Below, piece after piece: positions 7,113 through 12,990 of a stretch of DNA of 15,328 nucleotides (the stretch's first letter is position 1; each line of letters begins with the position of its first letter). The stretch comes from Planctomycetota bacterium. GTDB taxonomy: Bacteria > Planctomycetota > UBA8742 > SKZP01 > JAIOTL01. A program made the translations under genes and the position numbers. The notes under the pieces are model-generated. The model was given only the letters and a program-made list of their open reading frames with translations, was not told the DNA's origin and did no database searches. Location: contig JAIOTL010000439.1 of the NCBI GenBank assembly GCA_021106775.1, forward strand, positions 1 to 15,328. The letters run 5' to 3'.

Positions 7113-8219
7113 GTCCGCTTCCCTGAAATAAACCTGAAGCGACGAACCCGTCGGCAGCTCGATGCGCTCGATGTAAGGCACACCACCGATAACAAGCCAG
7201 TTCACAAACACAATTGAGTTAATTTTTGTGTTGAAAATCGCGATGAAAGTTTCTATCTGAAGGTTTTCAGTTACCGGAAACATGTAAATGTTTATAAGGT
7301 CAAGCAATGCATAAGTTTTGTAAAAGTTAAGCGTGAAAATATTTTCACGAAACTTGGAGTCAAAATTTGACCGCGAATTTAGCATGAATTTCGGCAGTGC
7401 TTTTTTCCTCATTTCGGTTGTAATAAAACTCGATGCAATGTTGTTAATGCCTTCCTGAGCTTCACTTAAAATCTTCCCAAGCAGATTTATTTTCTCAAGT
7501 TTCGGTTTTGTTAACATAAATTCATATTTATCGATTTTTCCAACCTCCCAATTCCCTTGCCAGATATAATTTCCTTCATCATATTTGCGAATCCCGTTGA
7601 CTCTCGTGCTTTTTATGCGCATGACTTTGAGGACATTGCTGATTTTCCAGGTTTCTGAGTCTGTGCTCAGCACAAGAACTGTGCTTGCGAATTTTGAAAT
7701 CGATTTCAGCGTAAAATGAAGATTACCCTCAACTTCGCGCATGTCTGAAATACCAAGATACAAGCCGACAATGCCACAAACATATCTCCAGAATTGTGCT
7801 GAATCCTCTGGCTTAATATTGCGAAATAACATGATGTTGTTGTCAGTTGCGGTCAGAAGTTTTGCATAATTGCGATTATCAATCGAGTAGAGAAAAGTTG
7901 CGGCAGAGTAAAATGGGTTTTTGAAATCTCGAGTCTCAAAATTTGTAAACGGATATTCCTTTTGTAAATTCAGGCTTATGCCCTTGTTAAATCCGTTTTG
8001 AGGTGGTGTAAAATCTGTTGTTGCTAATCCTCCTGTTGAATGCCCATTTTCATCAATGCTGGTGTTGTAATTTTCAGTTTTTTCGCTTATGAATTTCGGT
8101 CCAGTGTTGTTATCAACAGGGGTGTCGGAGTTTTTAATATCTTCGGGAAATTCGATAACTTGGCAGCTCTGAAAAAGAACAATCAGCATAAAAGTTAAAA
8201 TAATTCGCACAAATATCAT
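7110..8219 (-). CDS. Predicted lipoprotein of unknown function
   Basis: I do not recognise the family. The ATG at 8219 (minus strand) has GGAG five bases upstream (8225-8228) and gives 369 residues. They begin with a typical lipoprotein signal: positive residue R5, hydrophobic 6-16, and LFQSC at 15-19, with C19 as the likely lipid-modified cysteine. The stretch after it is Asn/Ser/Thr/Asp-rich and looks like a flexible linker to about residue 90. The rest is a mixed alpha/beta soluble region with aromatic-rich strands (for example NYIWQGNWEVGKIDKYEF). The protein is expected at the periplasmic face of the inner or outer membrane. A longer reading from 8312 would add 31 residues and hide the signal peptide, so it is rejected. 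It is divergent from the membrane-protein group starting at 8294 and may share control with it. Confidence 0.8.
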   Translation of the reverse strand: MIFVRIILTFMLIVLFQSCQVIEFPEDIKNSDTPVDNNTGPKFISEKTENYNTSIDENGHSTGGLATTDFTPPQNGFNKGISLNLQKEYPFTNFETRDFKNPFYSAATFLYSIDNRNYAKLLTATDNNIMLFRNIKPEDSAQFWRYVCGIVGLYLGISDMREVEGNLHFTLKSISKFASTVLVLSTDSETWKISNVLKVMRIKSTRVNGIRKYDEGNYIWQGNWEVGKIDKYEFMLTKPKLEKINLLGKILSEAQEGINNIASSFITTEMRKKALPKFMLNSRSNFDSKFRENIFTLNFYKTYALLDLINIYMFPVTENLQIETFIAIFNTKINSIVFVNWLVIGGVPYIERIELPTGSSLQVYFREAD

Positions 8220-8277
8220 TGCTTCTCCGTTATAATCCCTGCAAGATGATTTTAGGAAAGAAAACACAACCTTTTCG

Positions 8278-8306
8278 ATTATAACTGATTTACATGATGT
8301 ACAGAA
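8278..8306 (-). promoter_or_regulatory. Candidate promoter for the lipoprotein gene
   Basis: On the minus strand a perfect TATAAT (8283-8278) has TTCTGT (8306-8301) 17 bases upstream. Transcription would start about 50 bases before the lipoprotein ATG. The -35 box is weak and lies within the first codons of the divergent gene. Confidence 0.3.
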
Positions 8307-8971
8307 TATCAATTTTGCTTGTATCTATTATTCTGGCGACAATCGTTCTGAGTCTTGGACTGTCGGCGAGTTCAGCGATATTTCCATTTTTTGCGAAATC
8401 CTATGTTTTATCGAACATTATCTTTGTCAGCCTTGTATTTCTCATGTTTTTCGAGACATTTTTCCTTTATTGCAGGTTGATTTCAGAAATGTCAAATTCT
8501 AATACAAAGTCACCCATGCTGTTAATTTCGATTGTGAAAAACCTGACAGAGTCAATATATTTCATATTCTTGCTTCTGCCTTTTGTTGCATTGTGCAAGG
8601 TTTTCCTCGCTTTTGAGTTTTCTGAAATCCTTTCGCCATTGTTTGTTTTCGCCTTTGTAATAATCATAATTCGGATGAATGTTCTGTTTCTAACGTTGAT
8701 AAATGCTCGCTTTGAGAGTTTTATGCGCATACTTCTGTTATTGACGTTTCTTCTACCGGTGTTCGGATTTTGCCTATGGGAATTTTCAGGACTTTCTACC
8801 GTTTGGCTTGCGTATATCAGCCCAGCATGGTTTCAGATGGAGGTTTTACGAAGCCCTACAATACCAATTTACCCATTCTTCATCATCTGGATTGTACAGA
8901 CACTATCAATGTTTATCCTATCGAGAATTCGCCTAAAACACCTGGTCTGCAAAGGGAGAATGCAATCATGA
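8294..8971 (+). CDS. Polytopic membrane protein, six predicted helices, function unknown
   Basis: This 225-residue protein is almost entirely hydrophobic, with likely membrane segments at about 5-24, 38-60, 85-107, 111-137, 144-162 and 181-201. A Trp/aromatic-rich loop (SGLSTVWLAYISPAWFQ, about 165-181) lies between the last two. The six-helix layout and size are compatible with an ABC-2-type permease, but I see no family signature and no ATPase gene nearby, so no function is assigned. The start is either ATG at 8294 or at 8297; there is no clear Shine-Dalgarno. Its TGA (8969-8971) overlaps the next gene's ATG (8968) as ATGA, so the two products are probably made in a coupled way and act together. 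Confidence 0.75.
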   Translation: MMYRISILLVSIILATIVLSLGLSASSAIFPFFAKSYVLSNIIFVSLVFLMFFETFFLYCRLISEMSNSNTKSPMLLISIVKNLTESIYFIFLLLPFVALCKVFLAFEFSEILSPLFVFAFVIIIIRMNVLFLTLINARFESFMRILLLLTFLLPVFGFCLWEFSGLSTVWLAYISPAWFQMEVLRSPTIPIYPFFIIWIVQTLSMFILSRIRLKHLVCKGRMQS

Positions 8972-10623
8972 GAATTTGTGCTATGGGATTTATCATGGTT
9001 GTTTTTTCATGCAATTTCACTATTGCGATGGGTGCTGAGTCTGAAACGACGAAGATTTCCGCTTATTGGCTCACAGGAAATATTGGCGCATATAATCTTC
9101 CAATGCCGCTTAAGCTTGAATTCACAGGTACAAATGAACAAATTCATAAAATTAACATCGATGCAGGAGCTTTTCATTTCAGCTTTCGAAAAAACTCAAA
9201 CGAAATGACAGTCTGGGTGCAGTATCCTAAAGGCACAAGCAGAATTAGGTGTTCAGCATTGAATAAGAAAAATGTTGAACTCGAATCAGTAAATCTGCAG
9301 GTTCCAACAGGGGAAATTCGTGATTCAAATTTTTTATCTATCCGCTTCACCGCCGTTATCGCCAACGATTATAATCTGATTCACAACCCGCGATACGCCA
9401 ATTTCATCCTCGCTGAGCGCGATGTACCCACGAATTGGTTCAATTTAATCGCTTTTGACGAACTTGTAATCAAGGATTACCGTGCTTTGAACGAGAATCA
9501 ACTTGGAGCCATCAAGAATTATCTGAAATCAGGCGGTGTTGTCATTATTCCGACAAGATTTGCTGATGCGAAAAATGTCCTGCAGAAGCTCAAAATTCCT
9601 GCTGACTTTTCCATACACGAGAATGCGGTTACCACGTTTAAAAGCCGGAATTACATACTTCTACGCTCATCCATGAAATTTCATGCAGGATTGATTCAGA
9701 AATATAAAATCTCCGACAACCTGAATTTGTCTGATGAACTTGAAATCATCCGCCTTGACCAGAAAACTCAAAATATACCCTTCAACCTTGATATTCTGCG
9801 AAATCTGACGGAATATGCAGGTATCGAGAATTCTACTTTTCTTGTCAACGAATCAGCGGAGCAAAGGAACAGACTTGTATTGTACATTGCAGTTGCGATG
9901 TTTTTAACCATGCTGATTCTGATTATCGGGTTACGACAATTCAAGAATCTGTCGACGATTGAGAAACAATTGCTCATTATCGCATTCTGTCTTATTATTT
10001 CCATCGTGCTGTTATTCATGCAAGATGTTAATACCGTTGATTCGTCGAGCTTTACGGTAACTTTGGTCGATAATTGCACGGAAAACCCATTTAACCTGAA
10101 TGCCGAGATAAAACTGCTTAGTTTCAATCATGCTGCGACTATTCGACTCCCTTTCAACGATGGATTTATCAGGATTCTGTCCGCGGATTCTGAGGGATTA
10201 AGTGAAAAAATGGACATCAGCATAGATGAGAAATCATACACTGTAAAAACGCATGCTCATGCCAAATTATATATCGCCAAGCTTGACGTTAACGAGCATG
10301 AAAAGCACTTGGCAATTTTTCGGAGCAAAAATAATATTGTTGCTACGAATCTCAGTGATAATACGCTCCGAAAACTTGTATTAGTCGATGATTTCAAAGG
10401 AACATTGCCTACTAACCTTGAAAAATACGAGAATTTAACGCTCGATGCTGTTTCAATCCCGTACAGAAGCCTATTTTCCGATTATTTTGAGATTGCCCAT
10501 CCTGAGCAAGTTAAATATGCAAAATTTACCAGCAGCATTATCCGAAAAAACAGGCAATTTGTTGTGGGTTATTGTTCAAACACAAGAAATAATCTTCGAA
10601 TTCTTCTTTCACCAATTAGATAA
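8968..10623 (+). CDS. Exported membrane-anchored protein with probable GATase1-like domain
   Basis: This is not a family I can name. From the ATG at 8968 it has 551 residues: a signal peptide (about 1-22, cleavage likely near AMGA), a beta-rich domain to about 155, and a segment at about 160-205 reading FDELVIKDYRALNENQLGAIKNYLKSGG, continuing into GVVIIP. That pattern (object must be at a threshold, then 'L..YL.sGG.lvi') is typical of GATase1-like domains in exported proteins with no catalytic Cys. Two membrane helices follow at about 303-323 and 335-353, then a second beta-rich domain to the end. GGGAG at 8954-8958 lies 9 bases before this ATG. An upstream in-frame ATG (8770) would lie inside the preceding gene and lack the signal peptide. 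The architecture recalls accessory proteins of ABC-2 exporters, which is inference only. Confidence 0.8.
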   Translation: MRICAMGFIMVVFSCNFTIAMGAESETTKISAYWLTGNIGAYNLPMPLKLEFTGTNEQIHKINIDAGAFHFSFRKNSNEMTVWVQYPKGTSRIRCSALNKKNVELESVNLQVPTGEIRDSNFLSIRFTAVIANDYNLIHNPRYANFILAERDVPTNWFNLIAFDELVIKDYRALNENQLGAIKNYLKSGGVVIIPTRFADAKNVLQKLKIPADFSIHENAVTTFKSRNYILLRSSMKFHAGLIQKYKISDNLNLSDELEIIRLDQKTQNIPFNLDILRNLTEYAGIENSTFLVNESAEQRNRLVLYIAVAMFLTMLILIIGLRQFKNLSTIEKQLLIIAFCLIISIVLLFMQDVNTVDSSSFTVTLVDNCTENPFNLNAEIKLLSFNHAATIRLPFNDGFIRILSADSEGLSEKMDISIDEKSYTVKTHAHAKLYIAKLDVNEHEKHLAIFRSKNNIVATNLSDNTLRKLVLVDDFKGTLPTNLEKYENLTLDAVSIPYRSLFSDYFEIAHPEQVKYAKFTSSIIRKNRQFVVGYCSNTRNNLRILLSPIR

Positions 10624-10633
10624 ATTAAAAAAA

Positions 10634-10664
10634 TTGAAGTAATTTGCATATTATGAAATATAAT
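10634..10664 (+). promoter_or_regulatory. Candidate promoter before the five-helix membrane protein and rsmE
   Basis: A perfect TATAAT (10659-10664) has TTGAAG (10634-10639) 19 bases upstream, within the 94-base gap after the GATase-like gene. The spacing is longer than optimal. The -10 sequence in such an AT-rich gap may be chance. Confidence 0.3.
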
Positions 10665-10717
10665 CGAAGAGTATCAACCTGAAGCAAATTTCGATAAATG
10701 ATTATTCGAGGTCAATC

Positions 10718-11641
10718 ATGGTAAGCACACGTAATCGAGGAATCTCAATTTCTACGATTCTGATGTTTCTGGGTGGCGCGGCTGTCCTTGTAGCATCATA
10801 TTTTCCAATTTTATCCAATCATGACAAAACTAAGATTAATGTAATAAATGCGGACACTCAGCTTGCATTGGCTGTTTCCGAATATCTTACTGCAAAAACG
10901 CAGGGTGAGGAAAAAATTAAGCTTCAGGAAGCTGATATTCAATTGCAGAACAGGTTAACGTTCGACAAAGCGCATCCATTGTTTGATGTCGAGGAAGCAT
11001 CTACTGAGCCGCCTAAGCCTAAACCAACTCTGAGCGATAAGGATGGCGCAAAGGAAATAATGTTCATTGCACTCAACGAGATAAGCGATTATTACGGTTT
11101 TGATTTAAATGACATGAAGAATTCGAAGACTATTGCTGAGTTTGTGAAGTTAATCGTGAATACTACGAATATGCCCAATATGCTTAATTACCTCAAAATG
11201 TATAATTTTATTAATAGCCATTCAGAGAATTTTTCAAAGGAAACACAACAGCAAACTTCGTTTAAACGCTGGGTACTTGCTGGTATTTTAATTCTGGCGG
11301 TAATTCTCATTGGTGCTTCATTTTTATTCACTTTCAGGCATACAAACGTTCTTTTCCTTGCATTCTCTTTACTTTGCCTGATTTTGATACTTTTAATGTT
11401 CTATCAAACGTCAATGACACACAGCAAAACGCTTGACCTAGGAAATCTCTATGCTGACGGCACGTTGATTTTCCTGGGTGGCGGATTGTTTCTGTTTTTA
11501 AGCTCGATAAGCGGTATCAACAGCAAGAATTGGCTTGTTGCGATAATCGTTTACCTGATTGTGCTTGCGCTTGCTGCAATTTTGTTCTTCTTTTTCAAGG
11601 ATTCGTTTAGTTACCTTTGGTTTATGTATATTAAGCTGTGA
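10718..11641 (+). CDS. Membrane protein with soluble N-terminal loop and four C-terminal helices, unknown function
   Basis: No family is recognised. The 307 residues comprise an N-terminal helix (about 11-32), a hydrophilic segment of about 150 residues containing a Pro-rich stretch (EPPKPKPT, near residue 100), and four closely packed membrane helices at about 185-206, 211-226, 248-267 and 272-293. If the N-terminus is inside, the soluble loop is periplasmic. GAGG at 10708-10711 lies 6 bases before the ATG. The gene follows the GATase-like gene by 94 bases and precedes rsmE by 18, so it may be transcribed with either. It may form an envelope complex with the two membrane proteins upstream; that is inference from neighbourhood. 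Confidence 0.75.
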   Translation: MVSTRNRGISISTILMFLGGAAVLVASYFPILSNHDKTKINVINADTQLALAVSEYLTAKTQGEEKIKLQEADIQLQNRLTFDKAHPLFDVEEASTEPPKPKPTLSDKDGAKEIMFIALNEISDYYGFDLNDMKNSKTIAEFVKLIVNTTNMPNMLNYLKMYNFINSHSENFSKETQQQTSFKRWVLAGILILAVILIGASFLFTFRHTNVLFLAFSLLCLILILLMFYQTSMTHSKTLDLGNLYADGTLIFLGGGLFLFLSSISGINSKNWLVAIIVYLIVLALAAILFFFFKDSFSYLWFMYIKL

Positions 11642-11659
11642 TGAATTGAATTTTTTCTC

Positions 11660-12388
11660 ATGAAACTCGAACGATATTTTATTACTGATTCTCTGTCTGT
11701 CGGTAAATCGGCATGTCTTACCCGCGACCAAGCCAAACATTGCAGAACCGTAATGCGCAATAAGGTTTGTGACAGTGTTGTGCTTTTTAACGGTGTTGGC
11801 GGAGAATTTATCTCGGAAATTACTGAGATTTCTAAAAATGATATTGTGCTGAAGGTTCTTGAATTTGTTGATGTTAATCGAGTGCCTGATGCTGAAATCT
11901 TGCTTTTTACCGCCATGCCGAAACACAAAAGGTTCGATTTTCTTATCGAAAAGGCGACGGAGCTCGGAGTAAGCAAGATTATTCCGCTTTTAACGAGTCG
12001 CTCAGGCAATATAAGGTCTGCAGCGAGTGAATCTAAAACCGAAAGGCGTAAAACCAAAATTATTGAAGCCTGTAAACAATGCGGCAGAAACATTTTGCCC
12101 GAATTATGTGCACCACGCAATTTGGAATCAATGCTTGAAATCGATGCAGACTTGAAGATAGTCCTTCATCCTAGCACAACAAATTTCAGGATTACCGAGG
12201 AGAAAAGCAAATTCAAGTCAATCGCGCTGGCAATCGGTCCTGAAGGTGGATTTACTGACGCTGAGGTACGAAGTCTGAAGAGAAACGGATGGCAGTGTCT
12301 GACGATAGGTCAAAGCATTTTAAGAGTTGAAACCGCAGTCATCGCTGCACTTTCAATAGTAAATCATATTCTTGACCAACAAAACTAA
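11660..12388 (+). CDS. rsmE: 16S rRNA (uracil1498-N3)-methyltransferase
   Basis: RsmE methylates N3 of U1498 in 16S rRNA using S-adenosylmethionine and belongs to the knotted SPOUT superfamily. The 242-residue length is normal. An N-terminal PUA-like domain (DQAKHCRTVMRNKVCDSVVLFNG) is followed by AMPKHKRFDFLIEKATELGV near 90, then the knot and cofactor motifs GPEGG at 193-197 and SILRVETA at 219-226, which correspond to the usual RILRxETA. It follows the five-helix membrane protein by 18 bases with no strong ribosome binding site, so it is probably read through from upstream. The usual neighbour prmA is not present. Confidence 0.95.
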   Translation: MKLERYFITDSLSVGKSACLTRDQAKHCRTVMRNKVCDSVVLFNGVGGEFISEITEISKNDIVLKVLEFVDVNRVPDAEILLFTAMPKHKRFDFLIEKATELGVSKIIPLLTSRSGNIRSAASESKTERRKTKIIEACKQCGRNILPELCAPRNLESMLEIDADLKIVLHPSTTNFRITEEKSKFKSIALAIGPEGGFTDAEVRSLKRNGWQCLTIGQSILRVETAVIAALSIVNHILDQQN

Positions 12389-12402
12389 CCTATTTTCCCC
12401 GA

Positions 12403-12482
12403 TGTCATTCCGAGTGATGTAAGCACTCACCCAGTGTCATTCCGAGTGATGCGAATGAAATGAGCGTTGCGAGGAATCCAGG
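12403..12482. repeat. Tandem left halves of the TGTCATTC palindrome family
   Basis: TGTCATTCCGAGTGATG (17 bases) occurs at 12403-12419 and again at 12435-12451, a period of 32. The second copy continues to GAGGAATCCAGG. Neither copy has its right half directly beside it. The inner GAATCCAGG is complementary to CCTGGATTC at 12939-12947. Confidence 0.7.
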
Positions 12483-12666
12483 CTAGGCAATGTTTGAAAA
12501 ATAGTAATGATTGAATTTTATCAGATTTGCGTGAGATTCGGAATTTCTAATTGAAGAACGCCGCAGGTGAAGCCAAAGCTCCATTGAGGACGTTTTGAGT
12601 GATGAAATTTTAAAGATTGCATGAAGCTGGTAAAATGCACAAAAGTAGTTTTCAAACACAGCCTAG
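12478..12666. mobile_element. Short non-autonomous element with 9-base imperfect direct repeats (element B)
   Basis: The body at 12487-12657 begins GCAATGTTTGAAAAATAG and ends GTAGTTTTCAAAC, inverted copies apart from about five extra bases on the left. The same ends flank element A at 6905-7104. It lies between CCAGGCTAG (12478-12486) and ACAGCCTAG (12658-12666), which match at 7 of 9 positions, as expected of an old target duplication. Its 140-base centre is non-coding and contains a GC-richer piece (ACGCCGCAGGTGAAGCC) of unknown origin. Confidence 0.5.
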
Positions 12667-12819
12667 TGCTTTGTCAAGAAAGTAGTAAAGGATTCAAAAA
12701 AACTGTCATTCCCAACTCGATTGGGAATCCAGAATAAGTTAGAATATAATATTGTATCAGTCTGGATTCCTGTTTTCACAGGAATGACAACCCTTCGAAA
12801 TTTGCTTGACACAGCCTAG
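12658..12819. mobile_element. Short element with exact 9-base direct repeats, carrying a palindromic unit (element C)
   Basis: ACAGCCTAG occurs exactly at 12658-12666 and 12811-12819. The body 12667-12810 begins TGCTTTGTCAAGAAAG and ends AATTTGCTTGAC, so the ends are inverted copies of GTCAAG(A/C)AA with about six extra bases on the left, as in elements A and B. The right part, GGAATGACAANNNTTCGA, also resembles that of element A. It shares its left direct repeat with element B, so the two stand in tandem. Confidence 0.5.
12704..12789. repeat. 86-bp palindromic repeat, second complete TGTCATTCCC...GGAATGACA copy
   Basis: It matches the unit at 3265-3346: left hairpin TTCCCAA-ctcga-TTGGGAA and right hairpin TTCCTGT-tttc-ACAGGAA. 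In the right hairpin a C:G pair of the first copy is a T:A pair here, so pairing is kept although both bases changed. The middle is unrelated AT-rich sequence. Confidence 0.85.
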
Positions 12820-12938
12820 CACAATGTAAAACATGGATTTTATTAAAATGTATTATGTAAGATAAATTCTGAACCTTATTCAATGTTATTTATTGGAAAT
12901 GATGAAATTTAGTATTCCCTGTCTATATGATGGACTAT

Positions 12939-12987
12939 CCTGGATTCTTCACTTCGTTTGCTTTGCTTCGCTTCATTCAGAATGACA
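12939..12987. repeat. Right half of a TGTCATTC-type repeat next to the iorA stop
   Basis: The stretch runs from CCTGGATTCTTC to CATTCAGAATGACA and has a run of TTCG/TTTG-like units in the middle (CTTCGTTTGCTTTGCTTCGC). It ends 3 bases from the iorA stop codon. No matching left half is adjacent; the nearest is at 12435-12482, on the other side of elements B and C. Confidence 0.6.
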
Positions 12988-12990
12988 AAT

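Larger units (their letters stand above)
12389..12990. other. Gene-free 600-base repeat island
   Basis: No convincing coding frame or RNA gene is seen between the convergent ends of rsmE and iorA. The stretch is built of short repeats: tandem TGTCATTCCGAGTGATG units at the left (12403-12482), two tandem elements with direct-repeat borders (12487-12657 and 12667-12810), and a lone right half at 12939-12987. In the remaining AT-rich 12820-12938 I see nothing. Confidence 0.75.

Noticed and set aside
6932..7195. Minus-strand open frame of 87 codons across the repeat element
   Set aside because: It runs from the end of the lipoprotein gene through the palindromic repeats, which explains its odd composition; not a gene.
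11498..12120. Two minus-strand open frames of 142 and 169 codons
   Set aside because: They are antisense to rsmE and the end of the upstream membrane-protein gene, lack family motifs and have no ribosome binding sites of note.
12403..12451. CRISPR-like direct repeats (TGTCATTCCGAGTGATG twice, period 32)
   Set aside because: Only two copies, a 15-base 'spacer', and the unit is one half of a dispersed palindromic repeat; no cas genes.
12505..12645. Possible transposase C-terminal remnant in the centre of element B (minus strand, short open frames)
   Set aside because: Two frames are open for 30-40 codons, but neither gives a recognisable transposase motif, so it is left as non-coding filler of the element.
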